Origin: a gamma proteobacterium symbiont of Stewartia floridana
GTDB lineage: Bacteria; Pseudomonadota; Gammaproteobacteria; Chromatiales; Chromatiaceae
Assembly: GCA_003676145.1 (NCBI GenBank)
Contig: NAUB01000024.1
Span: 248,001-312,000, forward strand
DNA length: 64,000 nt
Reading direction: 5' to 3'
Every line of letters begins with the position of its first letter. Within the stretch, counting starts at the first letter, position 1. The notes under the pieces are model-generated. The model saw only the letters and a list, made by a program, of their open reading frames with translations, was not told where the DNA came from and did not search any database. Position numbers and translations under genes: made by a program. Below are positions 49,661-58,650 of the stretch, piece after piece.

Positions 49661-50689
49661 ATGAAGAAATGTGATTCAAAAAGGAAGAAGTTTTTTATAA
49701 TTGTCGAACGAAAACGTACACACAAGAATCTAAAAAGAAAAAGACTGAAAAAACGTAAGTTAATAGAGTTCGCACTACAATATGACAAAATCATAACAGC
49801 GCCAAAATACTTCACATTAGGTGATAGTAAGCTGAGGAGTAAATTCCTAAAATTTATATATAAACTAAGGGCTCTATGCTCAAAAGCAAGACAGAGAATA
49901 CTGATCGATTTTAACAATACTGAACACATGGTTTCAGATGGAACATTACTTTTCAGAGCACATTTCTGCCGCTTGGTATCGCACCAATCCTACTCATCAG
50001 TTCGAATTAAGTATTCATCCAACAACAGGATTAACCAGGTATTACAACAAATCGGCGTACTTGATTTAGTTGGCCAGCATCCAAATATTGAAACAGACGA
50101 CCCAGATGTAGTGAACTGGCGATACGCTGAAGGTGCAGGCGCTTTAGGAGAAAAATTCGAAGAGATACTTGGCCCCTATCAGGGTACAATTGCCGAACCT
50201 CTCCAGAGGGGGCTTTACCTTGGTTTAACTGAAGCTATGACCAACACAAGGCAACACGCTTACCCAGAAAGAGTTTCTTCAAAAGTCAATAATGATGACG
50301 GGACCAATGAGTGGTGGATGTTCTCCCAGGAAAAGGATGGTCGGATATACGTTGTTTTTTGCGATTTAGGTGTAGGAATACCTACATCATTACCAGAGAA
50401 ACAACCAAGACTATGGGAAAAACTTTTAGCGAAGGTAAGTGGTTTTCCCCCGGACAGTAGAATTATAAGTGAAGCCATTAAACACAGTCGATCTAGAACT
50501 GGTCATGAATACAGAGGAAAGGGACTTGGCCAACTGACTAGCGTTCTTGCTGGTATAGCTGGAGGAGATTTGCGGTTATTTAGCAATCATGGCTGCTATA
50601 ATCTCATTGATGGAAATACGAGTACAATGGACTACCGAGACTCAATAAGAGGCACATTAATCAGCTGGTCATTGCCACTAACCGATTGA
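49661..50689 (+). CDS. GHKL ATPase with N-terminal STAS-like domain
   Basis: 342 residues. The basic start (many Lys/Arg to ~35) precedes a STAS-like segment (RILIDFNNTEHMVSDGTLL, ~75-125). A GHKL ATP-binding fold follows: N-box GLTEAMTNTRQHA near 187, G1 DLGVGIPTS near 235, G2 GKGLGQL near 285. No histidine-phosphotransfer or receiver domain, so it is not a classic sensor kinase. The partner is the STAS-like gene 13 bases downstream. The start is uncertain (no clear ribosome site). Confidence 0.8.
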   Translation: MKKCDSKRKKFFIIVERKRTHKNLKRKRLKKRKLIEFALQYDKIITAPKYFTLGDSKLRSKFLKFIYKLRALCSKARQRILIDFNNTEHMVSDGTLLFRAHFCRLVSHQSYSSVRIKYSSNNRINQVLQQIGVLDLVGQHPNIETDDPDVVNWRYAEGAGALGEKFEEILGPYQGTIAEPLQRGLYLGLTEAMTNTRQHAYPERVSSKVNNDDGTNEWWMFSQEKDGRIYVVFCDLGVGIPTSLPEKQPRLWEKLLAKVSGFPPDSRIISEAIKHSRSRTGHEYRGKGLGQLTSVLAGIAGGDLRLFSNHGCYNLIDGNTSTMDYRDSIRGTLISWSLPLTD

Positions 50690-50702
50690 TATAGCAAGCA
50701 AC

Positions 50703-51017
50703 ATGAATCAAGATGTCTTAAATATAGCAGAAAAGTTCAGCCGGTATCCTGCAGGTCGCTTCAACAGTGACGGGCCTTATAGTGGCGAGAAATTCCGTGA
50801 TGACTATTTAGTACCCGCGATAAAGGGTAAAAAATCTCTAGTTGTTGATCTAGATGGGACAAGAGGCTATGGGTCATCATTTCTTGAAGAGGCCTTTGGC
50901 GGACTAGTTCGTGCTGGTTATACAAAGGAAGCTATTCTATCAGTCATAACCTTAAAAACTGATGACGATAGTTTATTGCTAGAGATAATGGATTATATCG
51001 ACAATGCAGGACACTAG
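50703..51017 (+). CDS. STAS-like (DUF4325) protein
   Basis: 104 residues matching the DUF4325 pattern: GRFNSDGPYSGEKFRDDYL, then LVVDLDGTRGYGSSFLEEAF. STAS-like folds are typical partners or substrates of GHKL kinases in anti-sigma switches, so it may bind or be phosphorylated by the upstream ATPase (inference). It overlaps the next gene by 14 bases. Confidence 0.82.
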   Translation: MNQDVLNIAEKFSRYPAGRFNSDGPYSGEKFRDDYLVPAIKGKKSLVVDLDGTRGYGSSFLEEAFGGLVRAGYTKEAILSVITLKTDDDSLLLEIMDYIDNAGH

Positions 51018-51504
51018 CAGTTGTGGGCTTTTTTATCCAGGCACTTGGGCAGTCATCATCATTGGCTGGGTATTCGTAGACCATTTAAATAACCAGAGAG
51101 AAACGAGAAAGGAGATTCGAGCTAGAGTAGATCAAATTCAGACTTGGATTATGGAAATCGCTGATGACGCCACTAGTTACCACACCTCAGACAGAGACCT
51201 TTCGGCAGAGAGAAAACTAAAATCACAAATCGCCAGAACAACCAAAGCCATTTCTTCTTTAAATTTAATGATTGATTCCTCACTTCCTTATTTGGCATTT
51301 CAATTCCGAAACTCAATTAGTCTTCATAATTTCGACACTCCGGACCATAAGGCGCTTAGTCTTACCGATGAGATTATAGAGAATATTGCTGGGGCCGCTC
51401 AGGATCTCATTGATGCACTTGAAAATACATACACAAAAAAATATCACCTAAGTACTGCAGATACGATCAAATCAATATTCTCTCGTGTTTTATTTCGTAA
51501 ATAA
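51004..51504 (+). CDS. Membrane-anchored protein of the GHKL/STAS unit
   Basis: 166 residues: a short N-terminus, one hydrophobic helix (about 12-29), then a soluble helical domain with RKEIRARVDQIQTWIMEIADDA. No recognised family. The 14-base overlap with the STAS-like gene makes co-translation likely, so it is probably the membrane or effector part of the same unit. Confidence 0.65.
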   Translation: MQDTSSCGLFYPGTWAVIIIGWVFVDHLNNQRETRKEIRARVDQIQTWIMEIADDATSYHTSDRDLSAERKLKSQIARTTKAISSLNLMIDSSLPYLAFQFRNSISLHNFDTPDHKALSLTDEIIENIAGAAQDLIDALENTYTKKYHLSTADTIKSIFSRVLFRK

Positions 51505-51560
51505 GTATATTTTTTAGTGCTACAGTCACGACAAAAGAAGCCTGAGAAATTAAAATATAT

Positions 51561-51572
51561 GGCGATTTCGCC
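51561..51572. terminator. Short bidirectional hairpin between convergent genes
   Basis: GGCG-ATTT-CGCC, followed by GTTTATTTTATT on plus and preceded by AATTAAAATATAT, read as ATATATTTTAATT on minus. Weak but well placed between the stops at 51504 and 51580. Confidence 0.4.
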
Positions 51573-51579
51573 GTTTATT

Positions 51580-52131
51580 TTATTCCTCTGTAGGGTTTAC
51601 CGTTTGCACGGATAGGTTCAAGATTCGGTAGTGTCGCTTCTCTTTGATCGTATGGATGGATACATAAGCTTGTTTCAGACCTGAAAGAATCAGAAGCGCA
51701 TCTGTGACTATCTGCGGTGTGACCCATATCGATGAGAGCCATCTGTCTTTACCCCAGATCTTTTCCAAGTATGCCACAGCTGGAGGTTGTTTATAGACAG
51801 GATACTGTTTTCCACGGTACGTCCGATAGATATCCTCTCCCTCTGAATCTCGCTCCTGTAGATCTCTGATTCTGGGTATTCGTTCATTTACTTTGGAATC
51901 ACCAAATAGGTAGATATCAAAGCGGTGACCAGAGCTATCACCAGCATCAATGCACTCGCCAATTATTTCTAGCTTTGTTTCGAAATGATGAACAAGCTCA
52001 CTTTCATCTTTAACATCACATGGATGACTGAGCAGGCTAGAGTTTATCCCAGCATCAGACCGAGCAGAATAATCATTCACTCTTATAGAAAAGCTAACAT
52101 ATTGATTTCTTGATAACTTACCCCTTTTCAT
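51580..52131 (-). CDS. Unknown protein
   Basis: 183 residues, no signal peptide or membrane helix and no family recognised. Sequence is acidic in the middle (RDLQERDSEGEDIY) and has a plausible mixed alpha/beta pattern. The start is at ATG 52131 and there is no obvious ribosome site. Confidence 0.5.
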   Translation of the reverse strand: MKRGKLSRNQYVSFSIRVNDYSARSDAGINSSLLSHPCDVKDESELVHHFETKLEIIGECIDAGDSSGHRFDIYLFGDSKVNERIPRIRDLQERDSEGEDIYRTYRGKQYPVYKQPPAVAYLEKIWGKDRWLSSIWVTPQIVTDALLILSGLKQAYVSIHTIKEKRHYRILNLSVQTVNPTEE

Positions 52132-52179
52132 TCAACGCCAACCTCAAATGCATTCTGACTAGGTACAGAATCAAAATAT

Positions 52180-52392
52180 TTGGAATCTACTAATATAATC
52201 GCATTATTAATTTTTAGATATATTTTAAGGATAGTGATACTGAGATTTGCACTGCTTTATATATCAATTCTTGCTGGCATCGTCACACTAGTTTACGATG
52301 TTTATCGGTTGTTAAAGGAAGGTATTTTGGCATTGCCCTCTACCACCTCTATAAAGGAGGTGAAACCATATCTAGTAGAAATTCCTATATAA
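52180..52392 (+). CDS. Possible small membrane protein
   Basis: 70 codons from TTG with a long hydrophobic stretch (LRIVILRFALLYISILAGIVTLVY). The start lacks a ribosome site, and a GTG 14 codons on is also possible. Within the 3' part lies a CACCTC/GAGGTG hairpin. It may be chance in AT-rich DNA. Confidence 0.25.
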   Translation: MESTNIIALLIFRYILRIVILRFALLYISILAGIVTLVYDVYRLLKEGILALPSTTSIKEVKPYLVEIPI

Positions 52393-52700
52393 CCTCCTAG
52401 GATTGTATTCTATCACCAAGATTTAGATTCTTGGGCTGATTGATAGAGACAACACCTGACCTGCAATCTCTACAGATAATATCAGTGAAGGTTAGAAGCT
52501 AGACACAGTTGTTGCTCAACGATTTATGATAACTATTTTTATTGAAGAAGCAGGCATACTAATCAGAGTGAATTAGGTAAAGCACGGGGACATCTATCCT
52601 CACTCAGAAAGAAAAAAGGAGCCAAGATAAATTCAAGGAAAGAGCGATAGCCATCATTGACTACTGATTTATTGAAACAATAAAGGTTAGAGGTAAAAAA
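52393..52700. other. Intergenic region before the SIR2 gene
   Basis: About 308 bases, AT-rich. No convincing reading frame, tRNA or repeat. It ends in AGAGGT, the ribosome site of the SIR2 gene. Confidence 0.4.
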
Positions 52701-53789
52701 GTGAGTGACGTTGTATTTATACTTGGAGCTGGCGCATCAAAACAATCTGGTGCACCATTAATGGGCGACTTTCTTGATGTTGCCCGTCATTTGTTAAGCA
52801 CACAGAAAGTAAAGGATAAAGAGGAACATTTTAAAAGAGTATTTAAGGCCATTGGCGCATTACAAGCCGTACACTCAAAGTCACAGCTTGATTTGACAAA
52901 TATTGAATCAATATTTACAGCTTTTGAAATATCTAATGTCCTCGGTAAATTACCTGGATTTGATCCAAATGAGATTCCAGAAGTTATAGCTTCCTTAAAA
53001 GAACTAATAGTAACAACATTAGAAGAAACTATTACATTTCCTACACGGGAAACATTAATTGGCGTACCTGAGCCATATGGAGAATTTGCTAAACTACTAA
53101 AGTTTTTAACCTCAGAAGCAGTTCCTCAGCAAACCACATCTATTATTACATTTAATTACGATATCGCAATCGATATGGCTCTTTGTAAGTCTGGGTTAGG
53201 CCCGGACTATGGAATTCCTCCTGATTCAGGAGACCAAGAACCCATCCCTCTTTACAAGCTTCATGGCTCTTTGAATTGGGCGCTACGTAAAGACACCGGT
53301 TCCGTTCATCCACTTCAGTTGAATCAGTATTTTCGGGAATACTCAGCTCCCGGAAACGATGGCTCTAGTACATGTAAAATAAAAATTGGATCTCAACTTA
53401 AAGATTACTTCACTAGATATACTGATGTTAAAGTCGAAGATGAACCATTCATTGTTCCTCCCACATGGAACAAAGCCGATTATCATCAAGCACTATCCAC
53501 AATATGGAGTAAGGCAGCGCAGCATTTAAGTGAAGCAAAGTCAATATTTATTATTGGGTATTCTTTACCTGAAACAGATGCGTTCTTTAGATTGTTATAC
53601 GCACTTGGCACAGTTGGGCCCTCTCCGTTGGAAAGGGTAGTTGTCTATAATCCTGATAAGTCAGGCGGCGTTTATGAACGATTTAGTGGAATCCTTGGAC
53701 CTGGTGCAAAAGCACGATACCAATATTTTACTTTACCATTCGAAAGTGCAATTTTAAATATAGAGAAGATTTTTTCATCAACTGTATAG
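52701..53789 (+). CDS. Stand-alone SIR2-like domain protein
   Basis: 362 residues from GTG with AGAGGT upstream. SIR2 NAD-binding motifs: FILGAGASKQSGAP at 7-20, TFNYD near 150 and LHGSLNW near 187, plus GYSLPETD near 286. Prokaryotic SIR2-like proteins in defence islands often degrade NAD+ to stop phage growth. No second domain or partner gene is fused; neighbours are unknown genes on the other strand. Confidence 0.85.
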   Translation: MSDVVFILGAGASKQSGAPLMGDFLDVARHLLSTQKVKDKEEHFKRVFKAIGALQAVHSKSQLDLTNIESIFTAFEISNVLGKLPGFDPNEIPEVIASLKELIVTTLEETITFPTRETLIGVPEPYGEFAKLLKFLTSEAVPQQTTSIITFNYDIAIDMALCKSGLGPDYGIPPDSGDQEPIPLYKLHGSLNWALRKDTGSVHPLQLNQYFREYSAPGNDGSSTCKIKIGSQLKDYFTRYTDVKVEDEPFIVPPTWNKADYHQALSTIWSKAAQHLSEAKSIFIIGYSLPETDAFFRLLYALGTVGPSPLERVVVYNPDKSGGVYERFSGILGPGAKARYQYFTLPFESAILNIEKIFSSTV

Positions 53790-53851
53790 CTGATATCTTA
53801 TTCTCTAAATATTCCTGTGGCTTTCGTTTAGATAATGATTAATAGCATTCG

Positions 53852-54190
53852 TTAGTCTATACTGTCATTTCTCTCAATAGCTCTCTTAGTAAGACCTTCC
53901 AGATCCAGTCCCTCAACATGGTGTAAGTCAGTCCATATTTTAAGATTTTCATATGCATTATGAAAATCATCCCAGTCAAGCGGCGTGTAGTCCATATTCT
54001 CCTCATTTCTCGCAAATGGAAATAATTTAGCTACCAAAGCATAAAGCTCACCAAGTCCATATAGATAGCTTACAATAATAGGCTTATACATACCGATATG
54101 ACTCTGATCATTGAAGTCACGCACAAATCCTCTAAGTCGAGAAATATGAATCTGGAGTTTGACGAGAATTTTAGCTAAATAATCTTCCAT
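53852..54190 (-). CDS. Unknown small protein
   Basis: 112 residues, mostly helical, no family recognised (MEDYLAKILVKLQIHISRLRG start). The start codon overlaps the end of the decayed upstream gene by 16 bases, so the two were probably one operon. Confidence 0.5.
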   Translation of the reverse strand: MEDYLAKILVKLQIHISRLRGFVRDFNDQSHIGMYKPIIVSYLYGLGELYALVAKLFPFARNEENMDYTPLDWDDFHNAYENLKIWTDLHHVEGLDLEGLTKRAIERNDSID

Positions 54191-54630
54191 GTCTGGCTCT
54201 GCATACTTGATACATTACTGAAACACAATTGATAATTTTCAGGTAGCTCAGATGCATCCTCTTCTAATTCTTGATCTTCATTTGCTTCCCAACCTTTAAT
54301 AAGTAAATTTGCGCTTGATTCAAAATGATCGAGAAGATCACTTAGCGCATTTTGTAAGATTGTTTTGCTGCAAGAAAATCTCTTTCACGCTGCATATGTG
54401 CATTGAACCTAGATATATTAAACGCAATGATGCTAGATATAAAAGCCAGCATAACAATATTTAGGCTCTGCCATCTTTCCCAAACATTTATAAATTTCTT
54501 CCCAATTCAGGGCATTTTCAACAAAAGGACTAATAAACATATCAATGAAATATAGAAAAGCAATTGGTATTCCAACCCAGTTGAGGGCAGACACTAGTGC
54601 ATCCGATTTTACAATCCCATCATGTTTCAC
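54175..54630 (-). pseudogene. Decayed membrane protein gene with two frameshifts
   Basis: Three successive frames join into one plausible protein. Frame one, from GTG 54630, has a membrane helix (VGIPIAFLYFIDMFISPFV). A one-base shift near the GAAGAAATTT run leads to WERWQSLNIVMLAFISS and a second helix. A second shift near the GCAGCAAAAC run leads to LQNALSDLLDHFESSANLL, ending at 54175. Both shifts lie in short homopolymers, so sequencing error is possible. Confidence 0.6.
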
Positions 54631-54909
54631 ACTTAGCTCTCTGTCAAGGCAATCTCAAACATTTCATAACATGTAAATTTAGAACTAACAATTTGATCGT
54701 TTTTTATCCATGGTCCTACTTATAACTTCTACTATTATCATCTGCTAGATAATCCAAATAACACTGCCATACTTGACAAAATATTCTATAATTTATAGCC
54801 ATTCTACATACCGATCTTTAAATCGCTCCATTTAAAAAGTAACCATCTCAAAGTCGAGTGTTAGATTATGTAAATTAGTTACAATCTGATTTTTACTAGT
54901 ATATTATTT
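54631..54909. other. AT-rich gap, nothing recognised
   Basis: Roughly 280 bases, very AT-rich, between two minus-strand genes. No gene, attC site or terminator was found. Confidence 0.4.
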
Positions 54910-55647
54910 TCAGATGTCTTCTGTTTCAAAGTCATAAACTCTCAACACTTTATATTGATGTATTGGATTGAAACTCTTTTTTAAAAAATCGTTACATGCA
55001 CCACTAGGTGCATATAATAACTCAACATTTATCTGGCCTACAGTATACATCCAAGCAGCTACCACTGTCTCAGACCCTTTCTGCTTAATATGTACAGGAC
55101 TAAGTGAAAGCATCTTTTCTCTACTACCAATCGCTTTTTTAAAGCGTAAAAACAAATATGGGTTTGGTGTATTAGTCATGATTGAATCTGAAAATGTACT
55201 AGTATCAATTGGAATCTCAGACTCCACTATTCTACAACCGAACAGCTTTATAAAATACAAATGTACATTCAAAGCATTAGTATATATTTTGTCTCTAAAT
55301 ATCTTAGCCAGTCGTATATTTAATGTCCCACGAACCTCCAAATCATATTGTTTTAGATGTGCAGACACTTTTTCCCATGACTTATCATGTTGTGCTGTTC
55401 TATTTGTATTACATACTTCACATATTGGATTATTGAATTTAAAGCGATCTGACTTATGACTCCCGACGGGAATATTTACCTTTTCATCAGAGTGGAACCA
55501 CACGGGATTTTTCTGCGTAAGCGTGGGAAATACAGATTTAATATCCGTCGCTTTAATCATGTGTTCTTTACTATCCCCTGATTGACCACAAATCCAACAT
55601 GTTACTGTCTTTTCTTCTTCCATTTCTGTTGTATATTTCAATATCAC
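54910..55647 (-). CDS. HNH-like zinc-finger nuclease candidate
   Basis: 245 residues. CWICGQSGDSKEHMIKATDI (C17, C20, H29) and NPICEVCNTNRTAQHDKSW (C76, C79, N80) have the C-x2-C/His/C-x2-C-Asn order of HNH nucleases. The C-terminal half has no known domain. The membrane gene upstream ends 35 bases before this start, so they are likely one transcript. Confidence 0.65.
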   Translation of the reverse strand: MILKYTTEMEEEKTVTCWICGQSGDSKEHMIKATDIKSVFPTLTQKNPVWFHSDEKVNIPVGSHKSDRFKFNNPICEVCNTNRTAQHDKSWEKVSAHLKQYDLEVRGTLNIRLAKIFRDKIYTNALNVHLYFIKLFGCRIVESEIPIDTSTFSDSIMTNTPNPYLFLRFKKAIGSREKMLSLSPVHIKQKGSETVVAAWMYTVGQINVELLYAPSGACNDFLKKSFNPIHQYKVLRVYDFETEDI

Positions 55648-55681
55648 TACTCAATACGATACCACTATTTATAGGTTGTAA

Positions 55682-56416
55682 TTATCGTAAGTTATAATAT
55701 AAACCAAATATTGCTAACAACGATATTGCAACTGGAAAGCTAAAATCAATAACAAACCACCTGGCGTTTTGACTTTGGATAAAGAGTTTATACCAATTAT
55801 CAAATCTCATTAGAGATACAGGAATTCTGTCTGAATTAACAACGCGTTCAATATGTCGACTATTTTCGTTGTAAATCCTCAAATTATCATTCAGCTCTAG
55901 CAGAGAGGCTTGAATATCTATAGTATTTTCTGGATATTTTTTTGACTTTTGTAACAAACTTGCCTCTAACGATTTTATCCTACTTGTTGCATCATGTAGC
56001 GAAGCTAATTCTTTATGTTGACTATACCACCAGTTATATAAACTTGATTGCCGTGGATCTACAGGATAATCTGCATCGACGGAACCATATGTAGCACCAG
56101 TACTAAACGTCGTTTTTGTACCAGTAATCCTTAACCTCCATTCTATGAAGTTATCTAATACTACCCATATATATTGAATTCCAAAATATATAATTAGCAG
56201 TAAAAGGAGTACCTGTACATGCTTGTGACTAAAATTTTCTAGCTGAATGCCGAGTATTGTAGAATCCTTGCTAACTAAGATCGAGGTAAATGATAATCCA
56301 ATACCTAGAGTTGAACTGAATACGAGACTATTTTTAACTTTTCTTGCATAGTCAGATAGTTCAATAAAAACAGGCTCTTTGAGCACTTTCTCGGTTGATG
56401 TATAATCTTTTGTCAT
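55682..56416 (-). CDS. Membrane protein upstream of the HNH-like gene
   Basis: 244 residues from ATG 56416 (MTKDYTSTEK), preferred because the frame upstream belongs to a decayed gene. Two hydrophobic helices lie near residues 30-75, and a third spans the C-terminus (FVIDFSFPVAISLLAIFGL). The middle is a helical soluble segment (IKSLEASLLQKSKKYPENT). Probably partners with the HNH-like protein. Confidence 0.55.
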   Translation of the reverse strand: MTKDYTSTEKVLKEPVFIELSDYARKVKNSLVFSSTLGIGLSFTSILVSKDSTILGIQLENFSHKHVQVLLLLLIIYFGIQYIWVVLDNFIEWRLRITGTKTTFSTGATYGSVDADYPVDPRQSSLYNWWYSQHKELASLHDATSRIKSLEASLLQKSKKYPENTIDIQASLLELNDNLRIYNENSRHIERVVNSDRIPVSLMRFDNWYKLFIQSQNARWFVIDFSFPVAISLLAIFGLYYNLR

Positions 56417-56879
56417 AATACACTCACATAAATTGCAGAAGTCTAAACTTGATCTGACAGATGGAAAGTCTAGTTTTGGTGTCATCTGCCAGTCATAGCT
56501 TCCATCCGGGTAAAAGAAGACATAGCGAGTTTTCTGCTTAAATGCCTGCTACGCTACCATAGCCGACGCAAAGACTTTCTTGCCGTCCTTATCTAAAGAA
56601 GACATTAACAATATAGCTGTGCGGCAAAGCGCCCAAACGAGCGTATGATTGTGTCTTGCTTCCTTCACTTGTAACAATTCCTCGCATAACTGCTGTCGGC
56701 ATAAGAACAGTAAAACTGCCATTAAAACATATGACACCGAAAATACTCTATCTTGGCAAATAATGTGTATTGGCCTTCTGCGTCAGTATTTGTTTTACCT
56801 GCGTCTATAGATGCTAGGCAATTTAATACAGAAATACTAAATACTATAAATATTCCAATCTTTCATTTTAGTAAACCAA
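56417..56879 (-). pseudogene. Apparently decayed gene remnants
   Basis: Minus-strand pieces look coding but are broken. One reads DAGKTNTDAEGQYTLFA near 56800; another runs through DKDGKKVFASAMVA to a TAG at 56549, then in frame QAFKQKTRYVFFYPDGSYDW until it enters the membrane gene. No single frame is intact and I cannot name a family. Confidence 0.35.
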
Positions 56880-56972
56880 CTACTTTTGTTTTCCAATTAT
56901 CGCGGTAGGGAGTAGTGCCATTACCCCACCAAGTGTTAAGAACCCTATTAGATAAATATCAGTACTATCCAT
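56880..56972 (-). CDS. Possible 30-residue membrane peptide
   Basis: ATG 56972 to TAG 56880 encodes a short protein with a hydrophobic core (IYLIGFLTLGGVMALLPTAI) and a Lys end. It lies directly after the attC-like site at 56985, where the next cassette gene would begin. Too short to be sure. Confidence 0.3.
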   Translation of the reverse strand: MDSTDIYLIGFLTLGGVMALLPTAIIGKQK

Positions 56973-56984
56973 TATTCATATTAG

Positions 56985-57025
56985 GCATAACAGCTTTATT
57001 AACGAAGCCTCTTGTCTCGTTATAC
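56985..57025 (-). repeat. attC-like element after the gene at 57030
   Basis: GCATAAC at the left and GTTATAC at the right are inverted core-like ends, spaced 41 bases apart. The interior TAACAGCTTTATTAA and CTTGTCTCGTT recurs at 60911. The stem arms do not pair well, so this is either a degenerate attC or a different repeat. Confidence 0.4.
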
Positions 57026-57029
57026 GTTC

Positions 57030-57713
57030 TTAAACACTGATTTTTTCATTTTTAATCCAAGCAGGTACAAGTTGATTTGCTAGATCAATAGCATAATGCG
57101 CAAGAGCAACAATGAACAATATATTTGAACCGACCTTTGTTGGGTTGTGTCCCCTAATAATTGTGAGCTTTTCACATTCATTATCATCCAAATGCGCCCC
57201 TCCGTCCTGATCTGCTACCAACCTGACAATATCGTTTAATGTCAGTGGTGGCTGTAATTCTACAATTTGATTCCTCCATTCAAATAGAGTTAAATATTTA
57301 TATGGAGAACCAATGTCCAATTTTGCATCTACCAACCCATCTGCGTATTGCGTAATAACATAAGGCGCAGTAGCGATACCTATTGGTCCACCTTTATTTT
57401 CAAATTTCAATTCCCTAAAAGCTAATAGCTTTATATTTGGATGAATCCTATTTATAAGCGAATGATCTTTCTTTCTATGAGTATCACAAAATAATATGCG
57501 CAACTGAGATGATATTGGTTTGTACATGTGTACTTGTCCATCAAAATATGACTTTAAGCAAGTATGTATGATCTTGGTGCAATCTATCACCCCCTGAGCT
57601 TGTTTCACTTCTGTATCAGTGAATTTTGTTGGATCAAATGGATTGACTTGAAATGCCTCAATATTGCTTGGACGTATATTGGCGTCCATTTGAACTGGTA
57701 TTTTAATGCGCAT
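57030..57713 (-). CDS. Unknown cassette-type protein
   Basis: 227 residues, soluble, no family recognised. It starts 21 bases after the split attC site (its R' core GTATAAC ends at 57739) and ends beside the attC-like element at 57025, which is the layout of an integron gene cassette on the minus strand. Contains LLAFRELKFENKGG and a C-terminal helix. Confidence 0.55.
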   Translation of the reverse strand: MRIKIPVQMDANIRPSNIEAFQVNPFDPTKFTDTEVKQAQGVIDCTKIIHTCLKSYFDGQVHMYKPISSQLRILFCDTHRKKDHSLINRIHPNIKLLAFRELKFENKGGPIGIATAPYVITQYADGLVDAKLDIGSPYKYLTLFEWRNQIVELQPPLTLNDIVRLVADQDGGAHLDDNECEKLTIIRGHNPTKVGSNILFIVALAHYAIDLANQLVPAWIKNEKISV

Positions 57714-57805
57714 AGGTATCTACCATAACCGCGTATAACGTTACCTTCAGCAGAACAGGTTCATTAGCGACTGTGTGATCTTCCCCCGATAAATCGGACA
57801 CATGA

Positions 57806-58650
57806 TTAAGCCGCTCTGTTTTCATATTCGATAGGATTGGTATATCCGATCCCTGAATGCAATCGAGAACGATTGTAAAAGCCATCTATGTATGATGACA
57901 ATGCTGATCTGAGGTCTTGCTTACGATTAAATATTCTACCGCGTATCAACTCGCCTTTAAGGCTTTGATAAAACGAGTCCATATGCGCATTGTCAGTACA
58001 ATGCCCCAAACGGTTGTAGCTACGCTTCAGTCCATGCCTGGCAAGTTCCTCCTGGAGTGTATATGCCATGAACTCTATGCCTCTGTCCGTATGGAAGATC
58101 AGCCCCGGGTCGGGATGGCGTTTCAGGATCACACGCCTCAGTAACGCTATGACATCAGCCGCTGTTCGGCTTTGACACAGTGACCAGCCTAGAATACGTC
58201 TCGAATAAACATCCATGATCGTAATCAGGTAATGATATTGGGAACCGACTTTGACATAGGTGAGATCCGCTACCCACTGTTTATCTTTTGCCTTTGGAAA
58301 TGAGGACTGAAGCCGGAGGTTCTCTCCATCCTGCTGGAATTGCCGCAACCCTGGCGCTCGCCGTGTTACCGTCACCACCCACCCTGTATCCCATTCTCGC
58401 GCATGATCCGGGCGACCCGGTTCTTACCCACAGTAATACCCGATGCCTTGTGACTGCGGTAGACACCTGGACTGCCATAGGCTTGACGACTGACTTGGTG
58501 GATACACCGTATTCGCTCCAACAACATAATTTCTTACTTTGCCCTTTTACTGAGATCACGCTTAAGCCAGTCATAATAGTCACTGCGCGACACACCCAAC
58601 CATTGACACAGGTATCTGACGCCTATTTCTCGTCCATATCTCTGGATGAA
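57806..58650 (-). pseudogene. IS3-family transposase orfB, broken
   Basis: The N-terminal part (WLGVSRSDYYDWLKRDLSKRAK) meets a TAA at 58534-58536; the frame then resumes with LLERIRCIHQVSRQAYGSPG and is shifted again near 58385, after RIMRENGIQ, into VVTVTRRAPGLRQF. The DDE catalytic core downstream is intact (WVADLTYVKVG, HTDRGIEFMA, SYNRLGHCTDNAHMDSF). Usually expressed as an OrfAB fusion by programmed frameshifting; here at least two lesions prevent that. Confidence 0.8.

Noticed and set aside
49561-49929. 122-codon minus-strand frame after the tRNA
   Set aside because: It overlaps the better supported GHKL gene and its Leu/Phe/Ser-rich translation is typical of the antisense of Lys-rich AT sequence.
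58281-58595. 104-codon minus-strand frame inside the IS
   Set aside because: It is an off-frame reading of orfB between its two lesions, not a separate gene.
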